64,000 nt of DNA, taken from assembly GCA_947624325.1 (NCBI GenBank), contig CANQJT010000007.1, positions 25,685 through 89,684 on the forward strand. The letters run 5' to 3'. Positions 33,349 to 43,326 of this stretch are shown in pieces. The position numbers and the translations under genes were made by a program. This DNA is from Candidatus Gastranaerophilales bacterium. GTDB lineage: Bacteria; Cyanobacteriota; Vampirovibrionia; Gastranaerophilales; Gastranaerophilaceae. A model generated the notes under the pieces. That model was given only the letters and a program-made list of their open reading frames with translations. It was not told where the DNA came from and searched no databases. Position 1 is the stretch's first letter, and every line of letters starts with the position of its first letter.

Positions 33349-35043
33349 ATGAAAATTAATAATAATACGGCCGAAACAAATATATATACAAACAAAGGGA
33401 ATAAAAAAGTAAGTTACAAAGGTGATGCAAGAACATTAGTAACTCAATTATTAAATCCCGACTCTTTGCATTCAACGATTGCATTAGAAAGTGCAGTTAC
33501 CTCAGGCAGAGGTTATCATGCCTATAAAAGAGGCGGAAAAGCAGAATTAAGAGAAAGAGCAACAGACGATATTATAAGCGCTGTCTTCTGGATGAAGGGT
33601 GTTGACATGTTTAATAAACTTGGCAACAAAATTGGTGCTAAAATTTTTAAATTGCCAGCAACGGAATTTGATGTCGGCAAAGATGCATTAAGAACACCTT
33701 TTGAAAATGTTATAGAAAATTTAAAAAATACAAATCATTATACAACTGAAGAACTATCTAAATTGAAAACAAAACTTTCCGTATTTAAATTTTCAAAAGT
33801 TGTGCTTTCTTCATTGTTGGCTATAGGTTTTGTAGGGTTTGTCCTGCCTAAAATAAATCAAAAAATAACACAAATTTTCATGTCTAAAAAGAAACAGGAA
33901 GTTGAACCTAAAAAGACCAAAACAGTTAATAATTTGCTCTTAGAGAAAAATACTTTTGAAGAATTTAATCAAAAAATTATGCAAAATTTCATGTCTGATA
34001 AGAAACAGGAAGTTGAACCGCAAAAGTCCAAAACAGTTAATGATTTGCTTTTAGAGGAAAATACTTTTGAAGAATTTAATCAAAAAATTATGCAAAAGAC
34101 AAGCAATAATCAAACATCATTTAAAGGCTTTTTAAATATTGCGGCTCATATGCTTGAAAATAATAAGTATGTTAAGCTTTTAACTTGTGATGTCGGTATA
34201 TTATCAGGAAGGGTAAAGTCTGCAAGGAATAAAGATGAAGCAAGAGAATATGCACTAAGGGATACAATGTCTTCATTAGGGTATTATGCAACTACTCCGA
34301 TTATAATAGCACTATTACAAAAACTTACGGGTACTAAAAAAGCTACCTCTATTGATCCGAAGGCAGCCAGAACTATCTATGAAAACTTAACAGCTTTATT
34401 AGAAAACAATAACGGGGCTATGAGTGCAGCAGAGTTCGCTAAAAAGTCACTCGGAGTTCTTGATGACAATGCTAAAAAGCTGCTGGAGGAACTTCCTTTT
34501 GAATCTGATGTTATATCTGTAAATAAATTAAAAGAATTTATTAAAGATTCAAATCTGATTACAAAAGCTAAAAAAATGGCACTATTACAACCTGAACAAG
34601 CCGTTAAAGGATTGGTATTAACAAAACAACAATGCGCAGATGTACTTAAAAACGGGTCTATTAACAATCCTGAATTTATGATGAATATTTACATCGGAAA
34701 ATTTGATAAAAAATTAAGAGCCGAAAATAAGTTTATTCCTATGAAACATATAACTAAATTTAGAGATCAAATTGATGATTATGTTAATTCTATAATAGAA
34801 TCGGCTAAAAAGACCAATAACGGAATAGTTGATAAAAAACTGCTTGATAAATTAAATAAAAAGAACTTCTTTATAACAACGGCATTTTTAGTAGCCGGAC
34901 TTGGTATTTCTGCTATATACTTAGGCATAATTGTTCCGAGAATTCAAAATGCAATGACTAAGAAAATAACGGGCTCAGCTGCTGCTCCCGGGTTAAGACA
35001 GTACGAAACCGAGAATAATCAAAAAACCGAAAATAAAAATTAA
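33349..35043 (+). CDS. large uncharacterised FKG-tag-type membrane-associated protein
   Basis: 564 residues, no known family. N-terminus MKINNNTAETN with VSYKGD at about 24-29. The first domain ends in a hydrophobic segment (VVLSSLLAIGFVGFVLP). A 37-residue tandem duplication follows (QKI..FMS.KKQEVEP.K.KTVN.LLLE.NTFEEFN). Then a second tag-like TSFKGF begins a second domain with a similar plan (ILSGRVKSARNKDEAREYALRD), ending in a membrane segment near residues 509-528. It seems to be two related modules in one chain. A TAAGAT box ends six bases before the ATG. Confidence 0.7.
   Translation: MKINNNTAETNIYTNKGNKKVSYKGDARTLVTQLLNPDSLHSTIALESAVTSGRGYHAYKRGGKAELRERATDDIISAVFWMKGVDMFNKLGNKIGAKIFKLPATEFDVGKDALRTPFENVIENLKNTNHYTTEELSKLKTKLSVFKFSKVVLSSLLAIGFVGFVLPKINQKITQIFMSKKKQEVEPKKTKTVNNLLLEKNTFEEFNQKIMQNFMSDKKQEVEPQKSKTVNDLLLEENTFEEFNQKIMQKTSNNQTSFKGFLNIAAHMLENNKYVKLLTCDVGILSGRVKSARNKDEAREYALRDTMSSLGYYATTPIIIALLQKLTGTKKATSIDPKAARTIYENLTALLENNNGAMSAAEFAKKSLGVLDDNAKKLLEELPFESDVISVNKLKEFIKDSNLITKAKKMALLQPEQAVKGLVLTKQQCADVLKNGSINNPEFMMNIYIGKFDKKLRAENKFIPMKHITKFRDQIDDYVNSIIESAKKTNNGIVDKKLLDKLNKKNFFITTAFLVAGLGISAIYLGIIVPRIQNAMTKKITGSAAAPGLRQYETENNQKTENKN
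33881..34102 (+). repeat. 111-bp in-frame tandem duplication
   Basis: Two units at 33881-33991 and 33992-34102 share most positions and encode 37-residue repeats within the FKG-type protein. Differences are mostly scattered substitutions, so the duplication is not brand new. Confidence 0.85.
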
Positions 35044-35065
35044 AAGTTTTTATTCTGTATATTTT

Positions 35066-35653
35066 TTAATTTTTGGAAAGATTTTCTTGTATCCAATTAA
35101 GCATTGGGATTAGTGCGTTTGCTCTGTGAGATATCGTATTTTTTATATCCTCGGGCAGCTGTGCTATGGTTTTATTATACTCGGGTACAAAAAATACAGG
35201 GTCATAACCAAAGCCGTTTATACCTTTTGCCTCTTGCGAAATAAACCCGAAAACTTTTCCTTCCTCAGTATGAATAATATTCCCGTCTTTATCAGTTAAA
35301 ACCATTGAGCAGGTAAAATGCGCATTCCTTTTTTCAAAAGGCACATCTTTTAATTCATTAAGCAGTTTAGAAATTTTTTCTTTCTGAGTGTTTGCATATC
35401 TGGCAGAGTGAATTCCTGGTCTGTTGTTTAAAATATCTACGCATAAACCCGAATCATCAGCAAGACAGTATGTTTGCATAATTCCGGAAGCTTCTTTTGC
35501 TTTTATGATTGCATTTTCTTTAAAATCTTTACCGTCCTCAACAGGGTTAAATTCGCCCCGAACAACGTCAAAAACTATTTCGGGGTTTTTGTTTATTGCG
35601 TTAATTTCCTCTAATTTATGCGGATTTGAGGTCGCAATAATTATTTTTATCAT
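35066..35653 (-). CDS. rdgB: XTP/dITP diphosphatase (RdgB/HAM1)
   Basis: 195 residues. It hydrolyses non-canonical purine triphosphates (XTP, dITP) to monophosphates and keeps them out of DNA. Family blocks: ATSNPHKLEEI, YCLADDSGLCVD, GFGYDPVFFVPE and ISHRANAL. The start overlaps the uppS stop by one base, so the two are translationally coupled. Confidence 0.95.
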   Translation of the reverse strand: MIKIIIATSNPHKLEEINAINKNPEIVFDVVRGEFNPVEDGKDFKENAIIKAKEASGIMQTYCLADDSGLCVDILNNRPGIHSARYANTQKEKISKLLNELKDVPFEKRNAHFTCSMVLTDKDGNIIHTEEGKVFGFISQEAKGINGFGYDPVFFVPEYNKTIAQLPEDIKNTISHRANALIPMLNWIQENLSKN

Positions 35654-36396
35654 TATTTTCCAAACCTTCTGTTTCTTGAATTAAATTCTATAATGGCATC
35701 AGCCAAAGCATTTTCGTCAAACTCCGGCCAGAATATATCTGTAACATAAATTTCCGTATATGCACACTGCCACAGCAGATAATTGCTTATACGTTTTTCT
35801 CCGCCCGTTCTTATTAAAAGGTCAGGGTCGGGGATGTTTGAAGTATATAAATTTTCGCTTATTGTATTTTCAGTTATATCCTGCTCTATGAGTTCGCCGT
35901 TTTTAATTTTTTCACAGATTTGTTTAACGGCATTGGTTAACTCCATTCTTGATCCGTAGTTAAAAGCAATTTGAAGATTTAAAGTTTTGCACTCAGCGGT
36001 TTTATTTTCACCGTATTCAAGAATTTCAATTAAATCTTTATTTAATGAACTTCTGTCGCCGATAAATGTTAATTTAATATCGTTTTCAATAAATTCAGGA
36101 ACTTCAGCCTTGATTGTATTAGCTAAAAGCGACATTAAAAAGTCGACTTCTTCTTTAGGTCTGTTCCAATTTTCTGTGGAAAAAGCATATACGGTTAAAT
36201 ATTTAATATTAAATTTAGCGCATGCTTTAAGAGTTGCTCTTAATGCTTCAACACCTTTTTTATGACCTGCTGCAGACGGAAGAAGTTTTGATTTCGCCCA
36301 GCGCCTGTTCCCGTCCATGATTATGGCTATATGCCGTAAATTTGTGTTTTTTACGATTTCTTGTATTTTTTCGGTTTCAGTTAATGTTTTTAACAT
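35653..36396 (-). CDS. uppS: isoprenyl transferase (undecaprenyl diphosphate synthase)
   Basis: 247 residues, cis-prenyltransferase that makes the C55 carrier lipid for cell-wall and polysaccharide synthesis. The catalytic Asp is in IIMDGNRRWAK (about residue 28). YAFSTENWNRP, DLLIRTGGEKRISNYLLWQ and TDIFWPEF are diagnostic. An AGAGAGAGA ribosome site precedes the ATG. It is first in the uppS-rdgB pair, just downstream of an inverted-repeat element. Confidence 0.96.
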   Translation of the reverse strand: MLKTLTETEKIQEIVKNTNLRHIAIIMDGNRRWAKSKLLPSAAGHKKGVEALRATLKACAKFNIKYLTVYAFSTENWNRPKEEVDFLMSLLANTIKAEVPEFIENDIKLTFIGDRSSLNKDLIEILEYGENKTAECKTLNLQIAFNYGSRMELTNAVKQICEKIKNGELIEQDITENTISENLYTSNIPDPDLLIRTGGEKRISNYLLWQCAYTEIYVTDIFWPEFDENALADAIIEFNSRNRRFGK

Positions 36397-36424
36397 ATAT
36401 TTCTCTCTCTAACTGCTAAGCGAA

Positions 36425-36544
36425 AGTGTCCGAACAAAATTTTACGATAAGCCACGAAGTGGTGAGAGTAAAATTTTGAGAGTGGCACATTGAAAAGGTG
36501 AGCACTCGTACAGCGACGATGAGGCGGTGGTAGAGTGCGACACT
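36425..36544. repeat. 120-bp MITE-like element with nested inverted repeats
   Basis: Ends AGTGTC and GACACT are inverted repeats. Inside, CAAAATTTTAC (36435-36445) and GTAAAATTTTG (36468-36478) are a perfect 11-bp inverted pair enclosing GCCAC/GTGG. A second hairpin uses GCACTC and GAGTGC (36502-36538 region). GC content is clearly higher than nearby DNA. No coding frame. It sits between the divergent uppS and WG-repeat genes. Confidence 0.6.
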
Positions 36545-36609
36545 AGATTATATTATAAAACAAAAAATTTAAAATGACTATTTTTTGAGAATTGGTTATA
36601 CTTTTTTTT

Positions 36610-37953
36610 ATGAAGAAGTTTTGTATATTTTTAATGTGTTTAATTATATTTTCGCCTTTTGCTTTTGCTTCTAAGGAAAAAGATGAAGTTAAAAAAATTC
36701 TGCCTTATAAATATGAAAGGGTAAGAAAAATTAAAACCGATAAAAAAATTGCTTATGTTGGCGAAAATACGGCTTTTATATCTTTATACAGTCCTGACGG
36801 TTTGTATGATAATTTTATGAGAACATATTATTCTCAAAACAATAAATTTCAGAATATGAAATTTGAAAATTACCCCGATAATGGCATTATAAGGTATAAG
36901 CAAGGCGAAAAATACGGAATAATATACGTTAACGGAAATATTATTAATATTGCAAAACCCGTTTTTGAAAAAGTTGAATTTCCTGATGAAAATTCGCTTG
37001 CCTCAAAGATTTTAAATGTATCTTTTGCGCCTTTGGATAAAATAATTTTGTATGTCAAATATCCTTTAAATAAAACAAAAGGTGAATATATTTATAAGTC
37101 GGCGCAGGCTTTATTTAACGAAAATCCGTTTGCGTTTAAAAAAGGTTACGTCTATATGCCTTCTGCATTTATAGATGAAAATATTGAAGTGAAAAACAAT
37201 AATCTGTATGTTACATATAAAAATATAACGGTTGATAATAATGATTATACTTTTAGCCCCCGAAAAAACACTCCTGCGATGATGCCTGATATCTCAAACA
37301 TAGGTGAATTGTATAATTTTATAAATAATAATACGGGCTTTGAATTAAAAGGGTATCCACCGGAAGGTATTTTAAAAACGGGGCAGAAACTTTACATTTT
37401 TGATGATGATAAAATGCAGCGAATAAGCGGAATTTATGACGATTTTAAATTAAACGGAACTAATATATTTATTAACAAATTAACGGGACTTAACTTGTCT
37501 TTTCAATCACCCCGTAAAATTATTGCTAAAAAAACGGATAAATGGGGAATGATAGACCAAGATGGCAATGTAAAAATTCCTTTTATTTATGATGAAATCT
37601 TTACTCAAAATATAAATGTAAATGAAAAAATATCAGAAAATGAAAAGCTTGTAATGGAATATATTTCTCAATCGGCTGAAAATAATATTTTTATTGCAAG
37701 AAAAGGTAAAAAATACGGTGTTATCAATGAAAATAATGAAATTTTAGTTCCTTTTGAATATATAAAGTATTCTGAAAATAACGAACTTGATAATGTGAAA
37801 ACACAGGTGGGAATAACAATGAAAAAAGATATATCACGGGAAAACCGACGTGAAACAATGCATGCTCTGCCTTGGATACTAACATCATACCTGCTTTTCC
37901 CGCTTTGGTTAATAATGCCGTATCCTAATCTAAATGTTAATATAAAATATTAA
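36610..37953 (+). CDS. secreted or membrane-anchored WG-repeat protein
   Basis: 447 residues. Signal peptide MKKFCIFLMCLIIFSPFAFA. WG-type repeats are visible, e.g. DKWGMIDQDGNVKIPFIYD and KKYGVINENNEILVPFEYI, plus an earlier diverged GEKYGIIYVNGNI. A C-terminal hydrophobic segment (LPWILTSYLLFPLWLIM) may anchor it. Binding partners are unknown. The frame reaches a TTG at 36592; the ATG at 36610 gives the signal peptide. There is no clear ribosome site; TATACT ends seven bases before the ATG. Confidence 0.75.
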   Translation: MKKFCIFLMCLIIFSPFAFASKEKDEVKKILPYKYERVRKIKTDKKIAYVGENTAFISLYSPDGLYDNFMRTYYSQNNKFQNMKFENYPDNGIIRYKQGEKYGIIYVNGNIINIAKPVFEKVEFPDENSLASKILNVSFAPLDKIILYVKYPLNKTKGEYIYKSAQALFNENPFAFKKGYVYMPSAFIDENIEVKNNNLYVTYKNITVDNNDYTFSPRKNTPAMMPDISNIGELYNFINNNTGFELKGYPPEGILKTGQKLYIFDDDKMQRISGIYDDFKLNGTNIFINKLTGLNLSFQSPRKIIAKKTDKWGMIDQDGNVKIPFIYDEIFTQNINVNEKISENEKLVMEYISQSAENNIFIARKGKKYGVINENNEILVPFEYIKYSENNELDNVKTQVGITMKKDISRENRRETMHALPWILTSYLLFPLWLIMPYPNLNVNIKY

Positions 37954-37957
37954 AATT

Positions 37958-37985
37958 TTGCCTCAAAATGTGTTTATGATACAAT
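37958..37985 (+). promoter_or_regulatory. predicted promoter of the gyrA operon
   Basis: TTGCCT (37958-37963), 16-base spacer, TACAAT (37980-37985), 44 bases before the gyrA start. Confidence 0.5.
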
Positions 37986-38029
37986 ATAGACATACATGAT
38001 ACGGATATATAAGTTAGAGGGGATAGATT

Positions 38030-40573
38030 TTGGCACAGCAGAATATATTTGAAGACGGGAAAATAGTTCCTGTTAATATCAGAGAACAGATGAAACAATG
38101 TTATATAGACTACGCAATGTCGGTTATTATAGGCAGAGCTTTGCCTGACGTGCGTGACGGCTTAAAGCCCGTTCATAGACGTATTTTATTTGCTATGAAC
38201 GAACTTGGAATGGCGCCAGATAAACCGTTTAAGAAATGTGCCAGAATAGTCGGTGAAGTTTTAGGTAAATACCACCCCCACGGTGATACTGCCGTTTATG
38301 AAGCTTTGGTTCGTATGGCACAAGACTTTTCTACCCGTTATTTAACTGTTGACGGGCATGGGAACTTCGGCTCGGTCGATGGCGACGGGGCTGCCGCTAT
38401 GAGGTACACCGAAGCCAGAATGCATAAAATTACAACCTCTATGCTTGCAGATATTGACTGTGAAACGGTTGATTTCGTTCCAAACTTTGACGGGTCTTTA
38501 GAAGAACCTTCAGTTCTCCCGGTAAGACTCCCTATGCTTTTATTAAACGGAGTATCAGGTATTGCAGTAGGTATGGCAACCAATGTTCCGCCTCATAATT
38601 TATGTGAAATTGTAGACGGCACAATTGCTTTAATTGATAATCCAAACCTTACAACAGATGAACTTATGCAATATATTAAAGGTCCTGACTTCCCAACAGG
38701 TGCAAGCATTATAGGTTTATCCGAAATAAAAAAAGCTTATGAAACGGGCAGAGGCTCTATAAAAATGTCTGCTATTTCTTCTTTTGAAGAAATAACAGGT
38801 GCAGGCAGACAAACAAAAACAGCTATTGTCGTTACGGAAATACCTTATCAGGTTAATAAAGCTGTTCTTATTTCTAAGATTGCGGAACTTGTAAGAGATA
38901 AAAGAATAGACGGAATATCCGATATTCGTGATGAATCCGACCGTGAGGGCATGCGTATTGTTATTGAATTAAAACGTGATGCAAAGCCTGATGTTGTAAG
39001 AAATAACTTATATAAATATACCCAATTAACTGCTACATTTGGTGTTAATATGCTGGCTTTAGTCGGACAGCAGCCGAGATTAATGAACCTGCTTGAAGTG
39101 TTAAATGAGTTTATTGAACACAGGGTTGAAATTATTACAAGAAGAACTCTATTCTTCCTTAAAAAAGCTAAGATGAGAGCGCATATTTTGGAAGGTTTAT
39201 TAATTGCCTTAGCAAGTCTTGATGATGTTATTGAACTTATTAAAAAGTCAAAAACCGCAGATGATGCAAGACTTGGCTTGATGTCTAAATTCGGGCTTGA
39301 TGTTGATCAGGCTAATGCAATCCTTGAAATGCAGTTAAGACGATTAACAGGCTTGGAACAAGATAAAATTAAGGCGGAATTTGAAGAACTCCGGCAGAAA
39401 ATTAAAGAATACGAAGAATTACTTGCAGACAGAAATAAAGTTCTGGCTTTAATAAAAACAGAATTAAAAGAAGATAAAGAAAAGTACGGTGACGAAAGAA
39501 AAACTCAAATATTGCCGGAAGTTGATGAAATGACTATAGAAGACCTAACTCCGAATGTTCCAATGGCTGTATTTATTACACGTCAAGGATATATAAAGAG
39601 AATTTCGCTTGATGTATTTGAAAGACAGAACAGAGCTACCCGAGGCAAAGGCGGAATAAAGACTAAAGAAGATGATGATGTAGGACATTTCTTTACAGCA
39701 ATGATGCACGATAAAGTATTATTCTTCTCAAGCAAAGGAACTGTCTACAGCTTAAATGTATATGATTTCCCAGAAGGCTCAAGACAGGCTAAAGGATTGC
39801 CGATTATAAATGTTCTTCCGCTTGAACAGGATGAACAAATTACTGCGGTTGTTCCTGTTTCTAACTTTGACCCGAATTCCAATTTAATTATGCTTACAAA
39901 GAAAGGCTATATTAAACGAATCGGGCTTGATAACTTTGCAAATATCAGAAAGAACGGAATTATTGCAATCGGACTTGAAGAAGGCGATACATTAAATTGG
40001 GTAAAACAGGCAAATAATTCAGATGAAGTATTTATAGCAACAAGCTGCGGTATGGCAATAAGATTTGCTATTGAGGATTTAAGACCTTTAGGCAGAAGCG
40101 CAAGAGGTGTTAACTCAATGAAATTAAGAACGGGTGATACTATTATCGGCTGTGATATTATTCCTAAAAATTTTGATGCGGATTTACTAGTTGTAACATC
40201 AGACGGGTTCGGTAAACGGTCTAAGTTATCGGAATTTAGAGCTCAAAACAGAGGCGGAATAGGTTTAATTGCTACTAAATTTAAATCTGCTTCCTCAAGA
40301 CTTGTTGCATTAACGGTTGTTGAAGAATCCGATGAAATCATGGTGGTAACTCAAAACGGTATAGTTTCAAGGATTAAAGCCGGCGATATCTCTCGTCAGG
40401 GCAGACCTGCAACGGGTGTAAGAATTCAAAATCTTATGGATAACGACTCGGTTATGGCTGTTAATAAAATAGTTGTAACGGATACAGATGAAGGTAAAGC
40501 ACCTGAAGATGCCATTATAGATAATGCAGAAAATGCTATTCAAAACAAATTGGACGGACTTGACAATGAATAA
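38030..40573 (+). CDS. gyrA: DNA gyrase subunit A
   Basis: 847 residues, breakage-reunion subunit of gyrase. The quinolone-resistance region reads [17 protein letters not shown] (Thr and Glu at the positions equal to E. coli 83 and 87). The active-site Tyr is in [11 protein letters not shown]. The C-terminal DNA-wrapping domain has a GyrA-box-like [10 protein letters not shown] and repeated xxGxxKR blades. The start is TTG at 38030, with AGAGGGGA before it, giving [10 protein letters not shown]. The stop overlaps the ridA start by eight bases. Confidence 0.97.
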   Translation: MAQQNIFEDGKIVPVNIREQMKQCYIDYAMSVIIGRALPDVRDGLKPVHRRILFAMNELGMAPDKPFKKCARIVGEVLGKYHPHGDTAVYEALVRMAQDFSTRYLTVDGHGNFGSVDGDGAAAMRYTEARMHKITTSMLADIDCETVDFVPNFDGSLEEPSVLPVRLPMLLLNGVSGIAVGMATNVPPHNLCEIVDGTIALIDNPNLTTDELMQYIKGPDFPTGASIIGLSEIKKAYETGRGSIKMSAISSFEEITGAGRQTKTAIVVTEIPYQVNKAVLISKIAELVRDKRIDGISDIRDESDREGMRIVIELKRDAKPDVVRNNLYKYTQLTATFGVNMLALVGQQPRLMNLLEVLNEFIEHRVEIITRRTLFFLKKAKMRAHILEGLLIALASLDDVIELIKKSKTADDARLGLMSKFGLDVDQANAILEMQLRRLTGLEQDKIKAEFEELRQKIKEYEELLADRNKVLALIKTELKEDKEKYGDERKTQILPEVDEMTIEDLTPNVPMAVFITRQGYIKRISLDVFERQNRATRGKGGIKTKEDDDVGHFFTAMMHDKVLFFSSKGTVYSLNVYDFPEGSRQAKGLPIINVLPLEQDEQITAVVPVSNFDPNSNLIMLTKKGYIKRIGLDNFANIRKNGIIAIGLEEGDTLNWVKQANNSDEVFIATSCGMAIRFAIEDLRPLGRSARGVNSMKLRTGDTIIGCDIIPKNFDADLLVVTSDGFGKRSKLSEFRAQNRGGIGLIATKFKSASSRLVALTVVEESDEIMVVTQNGIVSRIKAGDISRQGRPATGVRIQNLMDNDSVMAVNKIVVTDTDEGKAPEDAIIDNAENAIQNKLDGLDNE

Positions 40574-40943
40574 AGTAATATCAACAGATAAAGCACCAAA
40601 AGCAATTGGGCCATACTCGCAGGCAATATTATCAGGTAATACTCTTTATTGCTCGGGGCAGATTGCCATTAACCCTGCTACTAACACCTTTATTGAAGGC
40701 GGAATTGAAGAACAGACAAATTTAATTCTTAAAAATATAGAAGGGCTTCTCGCCTGTGCAGGATTTAGTTATTCTGATGTTGTTAAAACAACCTGTTTTC
40801 TTGCAGATATGAATGATTTTGCGACTTTTAACAATCTGTATGAAAAGGCATTTATTTCAAAGCCTGCCCGTTCTTGCGTTGCGGTAAAAACACTGCCTAA
40901 AAATGCTCTTGTTGAAATAGAAGTAATTGCGGTAAAAGATTAA
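40566..40943 (+). CDS. ridA: RidA family enamine/imine deaminase
   Basis: 125 residues. RidA hydrolyses reactive 2-aminoacrylate and related imines made by PLP enzymes, which fits the serine dehydratase also present. Family blocks: [36 protein letters not shown], and [20 protein letters not shown] with the key Arg. The frame runs from 40524, but the ATG at 40566 gives the family N-terminus. It overlaps gyrA and dtd. Confidence 0.95.
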   Translation: MNKVISTDKAPKAIGPYSQAILSGNTLYCSGQIAINPATNTFIEGGIEEQTNLILKNIEGLLACAGFSYSDVVKTTCFLADMNDFATFNNLYEKAFISKPARSCVAVKTLPKNALVEIEVIAVKD

Positions 40944-41392
40944 TGAGGGTTGTTCTTCAAAGAGTTGATAATGCATCGGTTACTATCAATGATGAATTGT
41001 ATAGTTCAATCGGTGAAGGTTTTCTTTTGCTTTTTGGCGCAGAAAAAGGCGATACTAAAGCTCAGGCTGATTGGCTCTCGGCAAAAATTTCCGCATTAAG
41101 ATGTTTTCCTGATGAAAACGAAAAGATGAATTTAGCAATTAAAGATGTAAATGGTGAAATATTAATAGTTTCGCAGTTTACACTGGCAGGTAGTGTAAAA
41201 AAAGGTACAAGACCCGGTTTTGATAACGCTATGGCACCAGTGGAAGCTAATGAACTTTATGAATATTTTATTTCTAAATTTAAAGAACAAAATATCCCTG
41301 TAAAAACAGGAGTTTTTGGTGCACACATGATTATTAACCTTGTGAATAACGGACCTGTAACCTTTATTATTGATGCTCCGATTTTAAATTAA
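40943..41392 (+). CDS. dtd: D-aminoacyl-tRNA deacylase
   Basis: 149 residues. It removes D-amino acids (and glycine from tRNA-Ala) by hydrolysing mischarged tRNAs. [33 protein letters not shown] (SQFTL motif) and NNGPVTFI (GPVT, equal to the cis-Gly-Pro motif) are present. The start ATG overlaps the last base of ridA. It is last in gyrA-ridA-dtd. Confidence 0.96.
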   Translation: MRVVLQRVDNASVTINDELYSSIGEGFLLLFGAEKGDTKAQADWLSAKISALRCFPDENEKMNLAIKDVNGEILIVSQFTLAGSVKKGTRPGFDNAMAPVEANELYEYFISKFKEQNIPVKTGVFGAHMIINLVNNGPVTFIIDAPILN

Positions 41393-41520
41393 TGTTAATT
41401 TTTGTTGCAAAAAAGTTTTTTTAAGCAATTACCTTAAAAAAAAAGTTTTTATAAAAATATAAGGAAAAATATGCCCTAAAAAAATTTATATTATATAATA
41501 CTAGGGAAAAAGGAAAATAA

Positions 41521-41754
41521 ATGAAGATATCACCTATCAGTTTTGGTATGGGTCAGTCTGATAAAAAACTGACAGTCGAACATGATAATGCAGTGCCTAC
41601 TACGGCAAGGCATAATTCATTATCGGATATGGAGTTTAATATTATTGCCGATGCAATAAGATGTCAAAATTTAAAAAGCCAGATGAATGTAAGATTATCA
41701 AATCTTAGACGCAATTTAAATAATTGTATGGCTAAAAATGCATATAATGTTTAA
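41521..41754 (+). CDS. small FKG-tag-type protein (77 residues)
   Basis: Starts MKISPISFGMGQSD, a compact version of the tag seen in neighbours (M-K-I-[NS] followed by S-F-G). The rest is polar and partly basic helix (RLSNLRRNLNNCMAKNAYNV). No membrane segment. A good ribosome site AAAGGAAA precedes the ATG, and a TATAAT box lies further up near 41494. No family recognised. A terminator follows. Confidence 0.65.
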   Translation: MKISPISFGMGQSDKKLTVEHDNAVPTTARHNSLSDMEFNIIADAIRCQNLKSQMNVRLSNLRRNLNNCMAKNAYNV

Positions 41755-41778
41755 TTCTCTTATTAATTAATAAATTTT

Positions 41779-41807
41779 AAGACCGGATAATTAAACCGGT
41801 CTTTTGG
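41779..41807. terminator. terminator between convergent genes
   Basis: AAGACCGG and CCGGTCTT arms with a 9-base loop. T-rich on the plus side and A-rich on the other, so possibly bidirectional. Confidence 0.75.
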
Positions 41808-41811
41808 CTGT

Positions 41812-43275
41812 TTATATTGATGCAAGTATATTTAAAGAATATTCAAATAATAATTCTTCACGAGCTATAACTCTAATATTCGGTATCATTTGAGAAAATA
41901 CCAGATAGATTATATGTCTTAATTTCATCGGAGCAATTAAAATTATTTCTTTTGACTCTGAGGCATTTTGTTCAATTTTTTCTTTTAAATTATTTATAAT
42001 ATTTTCTATTTTATTGCTTTCAATTCTTATTACTTCATCATTTTCTTTACCGCCTAAAAATGTATTTATGCTTTCAGGGGAAAGTTCAAACGCATTTATT
42101 GTTTTATCTTCGTTTGTTATTAAAGAATTGCTTATCTGTCTTGCAAGCGAAATTCTTATTCTTTCAAGTAATTCTTCTTTATTTGTTTCATCTGCAAAAT
42201 CATTTATCTTTTCAAAAATATAGACTATATCTTTTATTGAAACTTTTTCTTTTATCAGATTTGTTAAAATATATTTTAACTCTGCTACCGAAAGGTAATC
42301 AGGAATTATATTTTCAATTAAATATAAGTTTTGATTACTTACTATCTCAATATATCTGTTAATATCGGAATAATCAAATATATCATCAATGTATTTAGTT
42401 ACCGTATATTCAAGCAGGCTTGCTATAAAATCAGTAGTATCAAGACCTTTTGCCCAGAAATCTTTTGATTTTTCTTCATTTATCCAAATTGTTTCATGCT
42501 CTGTAATATAGTCTCTGTCTTTGATTGAGTCTTCAGGAATTTCATCCATTTGAAGTTCATTTTTAAAGAACATTGTATAACCGCAATATGCATGGGTCTT
42601 TATTACTGTAATTCCTCTTACTTTTATGGCAAACTCGTTTTCTTCAAGGCTGTCATCTATTTCTATATTGATTTTAGGAATAATGTACCCTAAAGTTTCA
42701 GTTAGATTTTGCCTTATTAAAACTATTTGCGACAGTATATTATATTCATTTTCGTTGTCCAGTATATCCATTAACTCTTCTGAAATTGCAAGGGTTAATT
42801 TTTGTTCGCCGAGTTTTTGCTCCATTACATCGGGGGATATAACCTTGGATAGTTTCTTTTTTAAATCTTCAAGCTCATTTATATGTTTTGATATTTCTTC
42901 GTTTAAGATTGCCCTTGAATCTTCAGATGTATCATCTATTAATGATTTTACCTGAGCGATTTTTTCTCTTTTTTCTTTTATCTTTTTTTGTATATCAAGG
43001 CATAATTCATAAGGATCAAGCTCAGGATTAATTATTCTTTCTATTTTGGATTTAAAGTTTAATAAATCGGAATTATCGTTTAATAAATCGTCATTTTCTA
43101 CTTCTTTAATAAAAATGCAGTTATAAACAACTTCTTCGTCTTCAGTTTCAAGCTCTTGAATTGCATAAATATCCCATCCGTCTTTTGACATTTCATTTAA
43201 TAAATTTTCAAGCTTTTCATTGTCATTATAGGGCGATGTTTTTATTGTAAATATATTTCTTGTCGGTTTATACAT
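41812..43275 (-). CDS. soluble protein with complete FlhA/SctV-type cytoplasmic domain and no membrane domain
   Basis: 487 residues. About 1-62 resemble small DUF4177-like domains (LLNEMSKDGWDIYAIQEL). About 70-150 is coiled coil. From about 155 to the end the sequence follows the FlhA C-terminal domain: LIRQNLTETLGYIIPKINI, FAIKVRGITV, TIWINEE, FIASLLEYTV, IIPDYLSVAELKYILTNLI, VSIKDIVYIFEKINDFA, RISLARQISN and finally IILIAPMKLRHIIY...PNIRVIAREEL. In flagellar and type III export FlhA/SctV this part forms the nonameric ring that receives chaperone-substrate complexes. Here the eight-segment export channel is missing. Ribosome site AAGGA precedes the ATG. It is downstream of an unknown gene on the same strand. 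Confidence 0.8.
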   Translation of the reverse strand: MYKPTRNIFTIKTSPYNDNEKLENLLNEMSKDGWDIYAIQELETEDEEVVYNCIFIKEVENDDLLNDNSDLLNFKSKIERIINPELDPYELCLDIQKKIKEKREKIAQVKSLIDDTSEDSRAILNEEISKHINELEDLKKKLSKVISPDVMEQKLGEQKLTLAISEELMDILDNENEYNILSQIVLIRQNLTETLGYIIPKINIEIDDSLEENEFAIKVRGITVIKTHAYCGYTMFFKNELQMDEIPEDSIKDRDYITEHETIWINEEKSKDFWAKGLDTTDFIASLLEYTVTKYIDDIFDYSDINRYIEIVSNQNLYLIENIIPDYLSVAELKYILTNLIKEKVSIKDIVYIFEKINDFADETNKEELLERIRISLARQISNSLITNEDKTINAFELSPESINTFLGGKENDEVIRIESNKIENIINNLKEKIEQNASESKEIILIAPMKLRHIIYLVFSQMIPNIRVIAREELLFEYSLNILASI

Positions 43276-43326
43276 TTATAATTCCTTTTTATTAAATAAT
43301 AACATTTTTAATTTAAAATTACAGTA

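Noticed and set aside
38260..38330. Quinolone-resistance change in gyrA
   Set aside because: Thr and Glu at the key positions are natural residues in several bacterial groups, so resistance cannot be claimed from sequence alone.
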